Below are positions 23,880 to 32,064 of a DNA stretch of 54,907 bases, one piece after another. Position numbers and translations under genes: made by a program. This stretch comes from UBA2160 sp964588665 (GTDB taxonomy: Bacteria > Chloroflexota > Dehalococcoidia > Lucifugimonadales > UBA1123), in the NCBI GenBank assembly GCA_964588665.1, contig CAZPQQ010000015.1:1-54907 (forward strand), written 5' to 3'. The notes beneath the pieces are model-generated. The model searched no databases and was not told the origin of the DNA. It saw nothing but the letters and a program-made list of their open reading frames with translations. The first letter of the stretch is position 1, and every line of letters starts with the position of its first letter.

Positions 23880-24923
23880 CTACTCCGAGAGTCGATAGAA
23901 ACGAGCGGCCGTGTCGTGGAACAACGCCGCTCGTTCCGTCGTTGAGAAGTCCGCACAGACCCGCTTGAACGCGTTCCACATCACCGTGTAGGAGTACGAC
24001 GCTTTATCCACCGGGAAATTGCTCTCGAACATACAACGGTCGACTCCGAAAGACTCGATGCAGTGGTTGAAATATGGGGCCATGACGCGGGCGAGTTCGG
24101 TCGAATCAGGCGGCTTGGTCTGTCGATGCCATCCAAAGCCGCAAAAGGTCATCCCGAGGCCGCCCAACTTCACGCTGACATTGGGGCATGCGGCCAACTC
24201 GCTGATCGCTTGCTCCCACACTCGGACAACTTCATCCTGTTTCCCCTCATACGTCCCGATGCCGATGGGACCGCCGACATGGTCCAATACGATAGACACA
24301 CCGGGATTGACCCTTGCCAGTCCAACTAGGTCCACGATCTGAGGATGATACAGCCAGGCGTCGAAGCTCAGTCCAGCCGGTTCCAAGCAAGCGAACCCCT
24401 CTTGGAACTTGGCTTCCAGCCACAGGCCCTGGCGCGGCGACTTGTAGGCGCGGATGCCCGGGTCGGCGTCCCAGGCGGATGCGTGACGGATGCCGCGAAA
24501 TCGGTTCCTGCTGGCATCCTTCTGCGCCTCCAACACGGGCGCAACGGCTGCTCCCAGGGTGAGATCGGCGAAACCCACGATCCCCGCCGCGACCTCAGTC
24601 TCGCCGTAGTCCCCACTGGCGCTCTGGGCCGCGATGCCCTGCACGAACTCGGTTTCGCCCACAGGCCGCATCTCTTCGGGCCCGCCCTTTCGGTACATGG
24701 AGCTGCACTCGACGAATACGGTCTGGATGATGTTGTGGCCTCCGCCGATATCACGCAGTAGCTCGTCCAGGAGATAGCGACTGTTGGGATGGTCCCATAG
24801 ATGGTGGTGAGGGTCGCAGATAGGCAGATCGGGTTCGATCGGCTGCTCATTCGTCAGCTCGAGCCACGCTTCGTGTTCGGTTGTCGTCCCGCCTCCATGA
24901 TCTTCGGTTGTCGGCGTATTCAA
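23880..24923 (-). CDS. Amidohydrolase family 2 (TIM-barrel metal-dependent hydrolase)
   Basis: A 347-residue protein with P-I-C-D-P-H-H-H-L-W-D near residue 35, the H-x-H metal ligands of the amidohydrolase-2 group, then F-V-E-C, F-R-G-I-R-H, V-L-D-H-V-G-G and the terminal M-F-E-S-N-F-P-V-D-K, which carries the last metal-site region. Members hydrolyse lactones, decarboxylate aromatic acids or open rings. The start is a TTG at 24923; no ATG occurs before residue 75, and the H-x-H motif excludes a later start. It is a paralogue of 29356-30378, with near-identical blocks such as D-R-C-M-F-E-S-N-F-P-V-D-K and a similar C-terminus. It stands alone on its strand. Confidence 0.85.
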   Translation of the reverse strand: MNTPTTEDHGGGTTTEHEAWLELTNEQPIEPDLPICDPHHHLWDHPNSRYLLDELLRDIGGGHNIIQTVFVECSSMYRKGGPEEMRPVGETEFVQGIAAQSASGDYGETEVAAGIVGFADLTLGAAVAPVLEAQKDASRNRFRGIRHASAWDADPGIRAYKSPRQGLWLEAKFQEGFACLEPAGLSFDAWLYHPQIVDLVGLARVNPGVSIVLDHVGGPIGIGTYEGKQDEVVRVWEQAISELAACPNVSVKLGGLGMTFCGFGWHRQTKPPDSTELARVMAPYFNHCIESFGVDRCMFESNFPVDKASYSYTVMWNAFKRVCADFSTTERAALFHDTAARFYRLSE

Positions 24924-25268
24924 AGTCGTATGTCCCGGCAGCCATTCTAATACACGCTGTTTCGGATTTCTCAGTCGACGCCGATCATGGACTTCGTGTC
25001 AATACTGATGCCGACTACTGGACGGATGTACTTGCTGATCACCGTCGGCTGGACGAACCCACAGCGGTCGGCTGCCCGCGGTTGGATATGCATGGTGGCC
25101 CGAAATTTCAATCAATGAAAAAGAGCGGGCGCGTTGGGGCAGAACTTTCGGCGCTGGCCTCAGGGCCGCAATTGGGCTGCCGACAAGCGGAAGTCCCGAC
25201 ACATCGGGATCCCGGCCTTGTCGGGACCTGTCTTGGGACGGTTGGAGCGGTTCCGAGTTGGACGCCCC
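24924..25268. other. Gene-free stretch containing a 35-bp palindrome
   Basis: No credible reading frame on either strand. The only structure I see is the palindrome at 25193-25227. Confidence 0.5.
25193..25227. repeat. 35-bp palindromic repeat, copy 1
   Basis: GTCCCGAC and GTCGGGAC flank a central CGGGATCCCG. The element at 39675-39709 is its reverse complement apart from two bases, and a related element is cut by the N gap at 47681-47780. Confidence 0.8.
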
Positions 25269-25652
25269 CTATGCCGCTGTCGCTGTTGCCACACGATGGT
25301 CGTCCATCGAGTGCGCGCCCACCACGACGGTCTCGTCAACGCCGTCTTTGACGATCAGTGCGATCCGGCTGCCGGCCAGTCGAATCCTGTCTCCGCTCTT
25401 CAGGAGATGCTCCCCGGCACCGATGTTGCGGTCGTTCACGTAGGTGCCGTTGGCTGAGTTCAGGTCACGGATTGCGAAGCCTCGCGGGGTTTCCACGATC
25501 ATGGCGTGCTGTCGAGATACGGTGGGTTCCTCGACGATGACGTCGCTTGTCGAGTGGCGTCCGATAACCAGAGGATGGAGGGTCAACTGGATCGTCAAAC
25601 CGTCCCAGATGCCGCCATTGATCACCAGATGTGGGTTTGTGATTGCTAGCAT
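25269..25652 (-). CDS. FHA domain protein
   Basis: A 127-residue protein consisting almost wholly of one forkhead-associated domain: L-V-I-G-R-H-S-T-S-D-V (about 28-38), the V-S-R-Q-H-A-M-I core (about 45-52), D-L-N-S-A-N-G-T-Y-V-N (about 63-73) and L-K-S-G-D-R-I-R-L. The G-R, S-x-x-H and N-G residues that read phosphothreonine are all present. FHA proteins dock on targets phosphorylated by Ser/Thr kinases; no kinase or secretion gene is in the window. ATG 25652 has GAGGAG about 8 nt upstream. The short tail after the domain is probably disordered. Confidence 0.88.
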   Translation of the reverse strand: MLAITNPHLVINGGIWDGLTIQLTLHPLVIGRHSTSDVIVEEPTVSRQHAMIVETPRGFAIRDLNSANGTYVNDRNIGAGEHLLKSGDRIRLAGSRIALIVKDGVDETVVVGAHSMDDHRVATATAA

Positions 25653-26020
25653 GAACTTGGCTCCTCAATGAATCGAAACTTGTTGTTTCTTCTGTTTACA
25701 CGGTGCTTAGGATTTCGTCTGCCAACATCGTCGGCGCCGCTGATTCAGGATTGTCTGTCAGGCTGAGCGAGGAGTCTGCTTTTCGTCGTACGAAGTGTTT
25801 CCTATGACTTGAGGACCCGCTGCTCTGTTAAGTTGCTCTCATATATCCAGACGCTTGATGTCTGCGTTTAGTTCCATTTTCAAGTCGGAATAGACCGTGG
25901 CGCATTCTCCAGGCGTGGACAGGTAGTATTAGACGAGCAAATGAGCTCGACGGCGCCGCATCGAACGCGTCGATCCGGGCCGATCGCGGCGCCAGCGCCA
26001 TATCGAGGGAGCATCGACAA
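25653..26020. other. Intergenic region between divergent FHA and GNAT genes
   Basis: About 370 bases that probably hold divergent promoters. A long open frame on the minus strand from 27238 to 25880 is the antisense shadow of the GNAT and PPC genes and is not a gene. No motif is clear enough to name. Confidence 0.45.
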
Positions 26021-26608
26021 ATGGACCGGTCTGAATTCACGATCCTGAAGTCTGAGCGACTGATGTTGCGACATTTCAAAGAATCCGACTTGGCGCCCTT
26101 CATGGCCTATCGCAACGACCCCGACGTCTCCAGATGCCAAACGTGGGATTCGATCGACAGGCAAGAGGCTTCTGATTTCATCCAGGCACAAAAAACTGGA
26201 CAGCCTGGCGTCGCAGGCCAGGGTTTCCAGTTCGCCGTCGAGTTGACCGAAACCGGCGAACTCGTCGGAGAATGCTACCTGAAAATCATGAGCGAAGATC
26301 CACGACAGGCTGAAATCGGCGTCACGTTTTCTCGTCAACACCAGGGTTAAGGGCTCGCCACCGAGGCCATAACGAGCCTCCTCGATTATGTTTTCACGAG
26401 TCTCGAACTCCACCGGATTGTTGCCGTGACCGATTGCGAGAACGACGCATGCGTGGCGTTGCTGGAATGGTTGGGCATGCGCAGAGAGGGCCATTTCATC
26501 GAGAACATCTGGTTCAAAGGCAAGTGGGGCGACGAGTTCCAATACGCCATCCTCCATGCTGAATGGTTCGCTCTCCGCGGTCTCAGTTCGCAAGCAAACG
26601 CAGATTGA
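26021..26608 (+). pseudogene. GNAT acetyltransferase (RimJ/RimL-like) with an in-frame TAA
   Basis: Read through TAA at 26348-26350, the frame gives a 195-codon GNAT of normal length. The first half has L-K-S-E-R-L-M-L-R-H-F and M-A-Y-R-N-D-P-D-V. The acetyl-CoA loop is Q-H-Q-G-stop-G-L-A-T-E-A, where relatives have Q/R-G-x-G-L-A-T-E-A. The second half has L-H-R-I-V-A-V-T-D-C-E-N-D-A and the G-M-R-R-E-G-H-F motif. One C-to-T change (CAA to TAA) explains the break, and the rest is undamaged, so it is a recent loss or a sequence error. An intact version would N-acetylate protein N-termini or small molecules. ATG 26021 is used as the start. Confidence 0.75.
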
Positions 26609-26797
26609 CTCAGGGCGCAGCCGCGCATCAGTCGCGTTGACCGGCAACAGCGCCACGTGGGCCCGTTGGCCGGCCGGTTGACGGAGTTTGGCGCCGGAAC
26701 TACCATTGCCCTCGTCGAACGTGGAGCAATTCCCGGGCGCCACGAATGGCCCGAGCAGCTCCCGACAACGATGCAATTCAGCGTTTGGAGGGCTCCG

Positions 26798-27205
26798 ATG
26801 AACGAGACCTGGAAAGCCACGCCAACCAAGGTGGTCTATCGCCGGTTCGCGCCTGGCGAGTCGCTTGTCGCCGATCTCGACGCCTTTGCGCGCTCCGAGG
26901 GAATTCGGTCGGCGATTATCACGTCGTGCATCGGCAGCGTGTCGAAATTGCGGCTTCGCAACATCTGCGAGCGCGATGACGATCGAGCCGAATTTCAGTG
27001 GCACGATGTCGAGGAAATCATGGAGATCGTGAGCGCGGAAGGTTACGTACAGCCATTGCCTGAGGGCGACATTCGTACGCACATCCACATCGCCGTGGCC
27101 AAACCTTCGGGTGAGCTCATCGGCGGCCACTGCGACGAGGCGACGATCCTCACCGGCGCATTCATGTACCTTCAGATACTCGAGCACGACCAGGACGCCA
27201 GCTAG
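26798..27205 (+). CDS. PPC/DUF296 domain protein
   Basis: A 135-residue single-domain protein. The PPC (plants and prokaryotes conserved) fold is shown by F-A-P-G-E-S-L-V-A-D-L-D-A-F-A, I-T-S-C-I-G-S-V, T-H-I-H-I-A-V-A-K-P-S-G-E-L-I-G-G-H-C, and the final strand with L-Q-I-L-E. In plants this domain joins AT-hooks; bacterial members are stand-alone trimers of unclear function, some with a His-based metal site, and H-I-H and G-G-H are kept here. ATG 26798 is favoured by GGAGG at 6 nt; the frame is open earlier but its translation is not conserved-looking. An SDR gene follows after 32 bp, so the two are likely an operon. Confidence 0.82.
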   Translation: MNETWKATPTKVVYRRFAPGESLVADLDAFARSEGIRSAIITSCIGSVSKLRLRNICERDDDRAEFQWHDVEEIMEIVSAEGYVQPLPEGDIRTHIHIAVAKPSGELIGGHCDEATILTGAFMYLQILEHDQDAS

Positions 27206-27237
27206 CAAATCCGTGTAGCTGGAAATCGAGGGCAACA

Positions 27238-28038
27238 ATGGACAGACGAGATAACCTCAGACTCAACGGCAGGGTGGCGATCGTGAGCGGCGCCGGAACC
27301 CACGGCGGCCAGGGCGTCGGCAACGGCGCCGCAACGGCAATCCTCATGGCGCGCGAAGGGGCTCGCCTGGTGCTTGTCGATGCGATCTCCGAGTGGGTGG
27401 ACGCGACCAAGGCCACAATCGAGGCCGACGGCGGTCAGGCGACGTCCGTGGTCGCGGACGTCACGAACGCCGACGACTGCGAGCGAGCCGTCGAGACCGC
27501 CGTGGAAACGTACGGCGCGTTGCATCTGCTGCACAACAACGTGGGCGGCGGCAGCGTCAGAGGCAGCGTCGTGGAAGCCACCGAGGAGGACTGGCAGCGG
27601 AGCACGTCGATCAACGTGATGTCGATGATCCACATGAGCCGGTACTCGGTGCCTCACATGAAGTCCGCGGGCGGCGGGTCGATCACCAACGTGTCGTCGG
27701 TCACCGCCCTCAGGCCCAAGGCCGGTGCATCCTCGGCGCCGTATACGGTGAACAAGGCGGCGGTCGTGGGTCTGACCCAGGCGATGGCGCTCGACCACGC
27801 CCCCGACAACATACGCGTAAACTGCATCATGCCCGGGCTGATGTGGACCCCAAGGGTCGCCTCCGGGGCAGGCGCAATGCGAGAGATGCGACAGTCGTCG
27901 ACGCCGCTCCCGACGGAGGGCGAAGGGTGGGACATCGCGTGGGCCGCGGTATTCCTGGCGAGCGACGAGGCCAGGTTCGTGACCGGAGTTGTCCTCCCCG
28001 TGGACGGGGGATTCCTGCTCACCAGCGCCCCGAACTAG
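27238..28038 (+). CDS. SDR family oxidoreductase
   Basis: A 266-residue classical short-chain dehydrogenase/reductase. The cofactor motif G-A-G-T-H-G-G-Q-G-V-G is longer than the usual T-G-x-x-x-G-x-G, with Asp in V-L-V-D-A suggesting NAD(H). N-N-V-G-G replaces the N-N-A-G strand motif; catalytic residues are Ser of V-S-S, Tyr and Lys of Y-T-V-N-K. The end F-V-T-G-V-V-L-P-V-D-G-G is normal. The TAG stop lies inside the left terminal repeat of the MITE-like element at 28035-28168, so the last codon or codons may have been changed by its insertion. GAGGG precedes ATG 27238. Substrate unknown. Confidence 0.9.
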   Translation: MDRRDNLRLNGRVAIVSGAGTHGGQGVGNGAATAILMAREGARLVLVDAISEWVDATKATIEADGGQATSVVADVTNADDCERAVETAVETYGALHLLHNNVGGGSVRGSVVEATEEDWQRSTSINVMSMIHMSRYSVPHMKSAGGGSITNVSSVTALRPKAGASSAPYTVNKAAVVGLTQAMALDHAPDNIRVNCIMPGLMWTPRVASGAGAMREMRQSSTPLPTEGEGWDIAWAAVFLASDEARFVTGVVLPVDGGFLLTSAPN

Positions 28039-28168
28039 TACCTAGTGTCGTAAATTGCCGTTAGGATAATCCGTTCGCCCTGAGCTTGTCGAAGGGTCTG
28101 CGGCCGGTGGTTCGACAAGCTCACCACGAACGGCATAGTTAACGCCCATTATCGCAATCAAGTACTAG
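28035..28168. mobile_element. MITE-like 134-bp palindromic element, copy 1
   Basis: Ends CTAGTAC and GTACTAG are exact inverted repeats. The interior contains CCGTTCGCCCTGAGCTTGTC and its near complement, so the whole element can fold into one long hairpin. The copy at 37398-37531 has the same length, with nine substitutions by my count and no indels. It has no coding capacity. It begins at the last base before the SDR stop codon and supplies that TAG. Confidence 0.75.
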
Positions 28169-28206
28169 GCCTTGTCGTAAAGTCTGCGGTTCGGCTGTGT
28201 CGCCGC

Positions 28207-29283
28207 CTACATGATCCTGCTGACGGGCATGTTCACCCACGAACTCATCTCGTGCGGCGACGTGACCGGCTCCGCCTCGCAAACGTAGTCCGAAGTGATG
28301 TCGCCGATGGACGGCGTCCCCAGCAAACCCATCGCGACGGTGAGCTCTTCTTCGAGAATCTCCAGCAGGCGTACCAGTCCCGCCTGGCCGTTTGCTCCCA
28401 GGCCCCAAACCTGCATCTTTCCGATGGCCACGGCTTTGACCCCGAGTGCGACGGCCTTCGCGATGTCGCCGCCTCGCTGCACCCCTCCGTCCAAAACAAT
28501 TTCGGCTTTGCCTTCGACCGCGTCGACTATCTCCCCGAGCATATCCATCGTGCCCAGGCCGTGATCCAACTGGCGTCCACCGTGGTTCGACACCCACACG
28601 ACGTCGACGCCGTGTTCTATGGCGATGGCGGCATCCTCGGCCGTTGCGATGCCCTTGAGCATGAGTGGTAAGCCTGCCTCATCTTTGATTCGGTCGATTG
28701 TCTCCCAGGTCACGGAAGCTTGATGGGACCTTGCGGACGGGTCGCGAACCGTAACAGGAGTCGTCCGACCCAGCAGCGGCCTCTCTCTCCGGCTGTAGCT
28801 GGCCGTGTCGACAGTAATGCACAGGGCTTTGAAACCGGCTTCTTTTATCCTGGCGATCTGGCCTACAGTCCACTCCCAATCGCCGTGCAGATAGAGCTGG
28901 AACATCTTCGGATAGTCTACGGCTGAGGCGGTGTCTTCAAGAGTCGGCTCCGTGACCGAGCTCAGGACGTGCATGATGCCGAACTCCGCCGCGGCTTTGG
29001 TCGATGCCGTCGCGCCTTCCGGTGTGAAGTTCTGCAACCCTCCCACAGGCGCCAGCATGACCGGGATCCGTAGATCTTGACCGAGGAACTTCGTCGACGT
29101 GTCGACGTTCGACACGTCTCTGAGCACTCTCGGGCGAAATGCGATTCGGTCGAACGCCAATCGGTTCCGGCGCTGGGTCGTTTCCGACTCAGAGGCGCCT
29201 GACACAAAATCCCAGGCTCCTTGGGGCAGGTTTCGTCGAGCTGCCTGGACGATCTCTTCGTTGCTCACATATTCAGACGTCAT
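28207..29283 (-). CDS. FMN-dependent alpha-hydroxy-acid dehydrogenase/oxidase
   Basis: A 358-residue TIM-barrel flavoprotein of the glycolate oxidase / L-lactate dehydrogenase (LldD) family. Visible are V-M-L-A-P-V-G-G for the FMN site, F-Q-L-Y-L-H, L-C-I-T-V-D-T, M-L-K-G-I with the flavin Lys, and V-S-N-H-G-G-R-Q-L-D with the catalytic His and Arg, then L-D-G-G-V-Q-R-G-G-D-I. It oxidises 2-hydroxy acids to 2-oxo acids, either with O2 or a quinone; the usual membrane-binding loop is not evident. ATG 29283 has a strong GGAGG; an upstream start in frame lacks one. It follows an amidohydrolase gene by 72 bp and is probably in the same operon. Confidence 0.88.
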   Translation of the reverse strand: MTSEYVSNEEIVQAARRNLPQGAWDFVSGASESETTQRRNRLAFDRIAFRPRVLRDVSNVDTSTKFLGQDLRIPVMLAPVGGLQNFTPEGATASTKAAAEFGIMHVLSSVTEPTLEDTASAVDYPKMFQLYLHGDWEWTVGQIARIKEAGFKALCITVDTASYSRRERPLLGRTTPVTVRDPSARSHQASVTWETIDRIKDEAGLPLMLKGIATAEDAAIAIEHGVDVVWVSNHGGRQLDHGLGTMDMLGEIVDAVEGKAEIVLDGGVQRGGDIAKAVALGVKAVAIGKMQVWGLGANGQAGLVRLLEILEEELTVAMGLLGTPSIGDITSDYVCEAEPVTSPHEMSSWVNMPVSRIM

Positions 29284-29355
29284 GAATCCTCCTCGGTTTC
29301 GCCCCGCGTTTTGCCGCGGGCAGGCTCGCACCTTGTCTTCGTTCGCGTCGGGACG

Positions 29356-30378
29356 TCACGCCTCCACCCGATACACGCGGACGGCGGTGTCGTGAAACAT
29401 GGCGGCGCGCTCCGACGAGGAGTAGCCGCTGGACAGTCGCTTGAAGGCGTTGTACATCACGTTGTAGGAGTACGACACCTTGTCGACGGGGAAGTTGCTC
29501 TCGAACATGCACCGGTCCGGCCCGAACTGCTCGATGCAGTAGTTCATGAGCGGGGCCATCGATTCGGCGAGTTCTTCGGAGCTCGCTGGGACATCCCGCG
29601 CGTGCCAGTCGAATCCCGTGCGGGGCATTCCGATGCCGCCCAGCTTGACGACGACGTTGGGGCATTCCGCCACGGCCGCGATGCCGTTTCGCCAGGTCGT
29701 CATCACGTCGTCCCGGTTAGCGTACGGGCCGACCCGCAGCAGTCCTCCGATGTGATTCAGGATGATGGTCAGGCCGGGAACGGCTTTGGCGAAGTCCGCC
29801 AGCTCGGGCAACTGCGGGAAGTACATCCAGCCCTCGAGAGACAGGCCCATGCCGGCCAGCACTCGCGCCCCGGCGCGGAAATCGTTGCTGGCGAGTTGGC
29901 CTTCCTGTCGATGAGCGGAGGTGACCTCGATCTCCTCGTGCGGGTCCCAGGTCACCGAGTGTCGGATGCCGCGGAACCTGTTCGGGCTTGCCGCCTGAAG
30001 CGCCTCCAGCACCGGCTCGACCCGGTCGCCGAGGTTCAGGTTGGCATGGCCGACGATGGACGCTGCGGCCCGAGTGGGACCGTACAGCCCACTTGCGCTG
30101 GCGGCCGCCAAACCCTGCACGAACTCGACCTCGCCGACGGACCGCAAATCCTCGGGTCCGTTCGCGCGGTACATCGATCTCGCTTCGACGAACACCGTGG
30201 ACCGCACGTTGTGGCCGCTGTTGACGTCGTCGGCCAACTCGTCGAGAAGATAGCGCTGATGCGGAATGCGAGAGGTGCGCTGGTCCCAGAAGTGATGGTG
30301 CGGGTCGCAGATCGGGATCTCGGGCTCGAGGGTCGGTTCGGTGGTCAGTGCAAGCCAGTCATTGCCGCCGAATGGCAT
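29356..30378 (-). CDS. Amidohydrolase family 2, paralogue of 23880-24923
   Basis: A 340-residue TIM-barrel hydrolase with P-I-C-D-P-H-H-H-F-W-D near residue 25, Y-L-L-D-E-L, F-V-E-A-R-S-M-Y-R, F-R-G-I-R-H-S, I-I-L-N-H-I-G-G, L-G-G-I-G-M and M-F-E-S-N-F-P-V-D-K. The alignment with the protein at 23880-24923 runs end to end, so they arose by duplication. One visible difference is L-N-H-I-G-G here against L-D-H-V-G-G there. ATG 30378 has GGAGG at about 7 nt. The next gene in the transcript is the hydroxy-acid dehydrogenase, which could oxidise a hydroxy acid released by this hydrolase; that is inference. Confidence 0.87.
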   Translation of the reverse strand: MPFGGNDWLALTTEPTLEPEIPICDPHHHFWDQRTSRIPHQRYLLDELADDVNSGHNVRSTVFVEARSMYRANGPEDLRSVGEVEFVQGLAAASASGLYGPTRAAASIVGHANLNLGDRVEPVLEALQAASPNRFRGIRHSVTWDPHEEIEVTSAHRQEGQLASNDFRAGARVLAGMGLSLEGWMYFPQLPELADFAKAVPGLTIILNHIGGLLRVGPYANRDDVMTTWRNGIAAVAECPNVVVKLGGIGMPRTGFDWHARDVPASSEELAESMAPLMNYCIEQFGPDRCMFESNFPVDKVSYSYNVMYNAFKRLSSGYSSSERAAMFHDTAVRVYRVEA

Positions 30379-30493
30379 GATGCCGCCTCCGTCGTGGGAT
30401 TTTTCGGCCCAATCGTATCACACTGGATGCAGGAAAAAGCCAACAGTTGTTGACACGACCAGAGGCATTGGCATTGCGTCAACAACACGCGCA

Positions 30494-30532
30494 AGAAAAG
30501 GCCCCGCCTCCGAGGGGAACGGAGACGGAGCC
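30494..30532 (-). terminator. Rho-independent terminator of the YtkA-CopD-CcdA unit
   Basis: A 13-bp stem (30500-30512 with 30520-30532, two G-U pairs on the minus-strand RNA) with a 7-nt loop. On the minus strand it is followed by TTTTCTTG. It lies 60 bp after the stop of the gene at 30593-32035. Confidence 0.85.
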
Positions 30533-30592
30533 ATGTCGCGATGGCGAGGCGCCGTTATAGGGCGGGGTCCAAACGCCCTGCCGGCGTTCGCT

Positions 30593-32035
30593 TTATGACA
30601 GTGTGGAACCGAGGCCCATCAGCCGATAGAACCAGCCGCTGATTGTCGTGAAGTTTCCGGTCATCAGGATGACGCCGTATCCGGCGATCAATATGGCGCT
30701 GGCCAGGCCCATCCATGGGACGACCTTCTCCAGGCGGAAGAGCAACGGCAGTATTCGCGCCATGGCCATCGCGCCGATGACCAGCAGGATTCCCATTCCC
30801 AATGAGAAGAGGAAGAGCAGAGTGGCGCCGACTATCGGCGATCCGGCCAGTCCGACGTACAGGACCATTCCGATGAGGATCGCGGAACCGAAGCAGGTCA
30901 TGCATCCGGTTGCGAACGCGACCCCGACCAGCATGCTCTCCCAAGGCGAGGTGGCCCCGTCCGCGGAGGTCTTCCTGAGGATCGGCATCTTGCAGACGAG
31001 AGGAGCTCGGGCGCGGGCCGCGACTCGTAAGGCCATCCCGATCAGCAGCACCCCAGCGCCGATGCTCAGGTACCTCTGCCAAGTGTAGAATGACTCCATG
31101 TTCGACAGCTTCTGGGAACCGTATCCGATCACTGCTCCGGCCAGCGTGTACACCACCGTGAACCCGATTACGAAGAAGACCGCGATCTTGACAACGTCCA
31201 TCCTGGGGCGAAGTCCGCTCGTCGTGGACGCTTGCTGCATGCTCATCCCCGCCATCGCGGGAATGAAGTAGGCGGTCAACTGGAACAGGCACGGCCACAT
31301 CGCGGCCAACAGACCGCCCATGACGGCGAAGACCGCGACGCCGGACACTGCCGGCACGTACAGCGTTCCCTCGGCCCCGCCGAGCACGATGTCGCCGCTG
31401 GAATACTCGTCGGAATAGACCAACGGAAGATCCCACTCGAAGTTGGCGCCCGCGGCTGCCGTATCGTCAATTCCGGCAATCACGAGGTCCAGGCCGGCTG
31501 CGTCGCCTATGTCATCGACATCGTATCGAACCACGGTGGTTCGATGGTGGGGCGAATCCGCCATGACCAGCGTTTCAGCGGGCGACAGCGTCTGGTCTCC
31601 GATTCCGAGCACCGGCTCCGGAGGCGTCGACGCGAGATCGTCGATATGGGTCGTCTCGGTGAGGTAAAACACGACCGACGGAACGTTCGCGGATTCGCCT
31701 GGGGCCTCGCGGCGGGTTGCCGCAAGGTACTGGGGCGTCACTAGCAACGCGTCCAGGCTCACGGTCTCGGACCCGTCGACTGCAAGGTCATCGTAGCGGG
31801 TGAGCACGCTCATCATGTCGCGCCACTCCAGGGTTGGAACGTCGACTACGGGAGCATCTTCCAGAGCAGTCTGGACCCCGCCGACGTTGAACACATTTGC
31901 CAATCCATAGGTCAACACCACCAGACCAACGAACGCCAGCACGATCAGCGCCCACGTCCGTTTGCCGTGCGGGAACGGGATCTGAATGTTCCAGTGCAAT
32001 CCGCCTGTTCTTTTATGAGTCGTTGCGTTCTTCAT
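30593..32035 (-). CDS. CcdA/DsbD-like transmembrane protein with N-terminal periplasmic domain
   Basis: A 480-residue membrane protein. One TM helix (about 27-46) is followed by an extracytoplasmic domain to about residue 235, then six or more TM segments of the CcdA/DsbD type. The two redox-Cys positions of that family are represented by M-W-P-C-L-F-Q-L-T-A-Y-F-I-P and A-T-G-C-M-T-C-F-G, each at the start of a three-helix half. CcdA proteins carry electrons from thioredoxin across the membrane to reduce periplasmic thiols or cytochrome c maturation factors; some relatives work in copper handling. It is the last gene of a three-gene unit with YtkA-like and CopD-like proteins and is followed by a clear terminator. 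ATG 32035 is the start; GGGGAA lies upstream. Confidence 0.8.
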   Translation of the reverse strand: MKNATTHKRTGGLHWNIQIPFPHGKRTWALIVLAFVGLVVLTYGLANVFNVGGVQTALEDAPVVDVPTLEWRDMMSVLTRYDDLAVDGSETVSLDALLVTPQYLAATRREAPGESANVPSVVFYLTETTHIDDLASTPPEPVLGIGDQTLSPAETLVMADSPHHRTTVVRYDVDDIGDAAGLDLVIAGIDDTAAAGANFEWDLPLVYSDEYSSGDIVLGGAEGTLYVPAVSGVAVFAVMGGLLAAMWPCLFQLTAYFIPAMAGMSMQQASTTSGLRPRMDVVKIAVFFVIGFTVVYTLAGAVIGYGSQKLSNMESFYTWQRYLSIGAGVLLIGMALRVAARARAPLVCKMPILRKTSADGATSPWESMLVGVAFATGCMTCFGSAILIGMVLYVGLAGSPIVGATLLFLFSLGMGILLVIGAMAMARILPLLFRLEKVVPWMGLASAILIAGYGVILMTGNFTTISGWFYRLMGLGSTLS

Positions 32036-32064
32036 CTTCCCCTCCTGGCAACCAGGCTGGCGGC

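Noticed and set aside
25880..27238. Long minus-strand open frame (about 450 codons)
   Set aside because: It is antisense to the GNAT and PPC genes, spans their intergenic gap, and has no ribosome site or domain.
29221..30453. Long plus-strand open frame (about 410 codons)
   Set aside because: Antisense shadow of the amidohydrolase at 29356-30378, which has clear metal-site motifs and a ribosome site.
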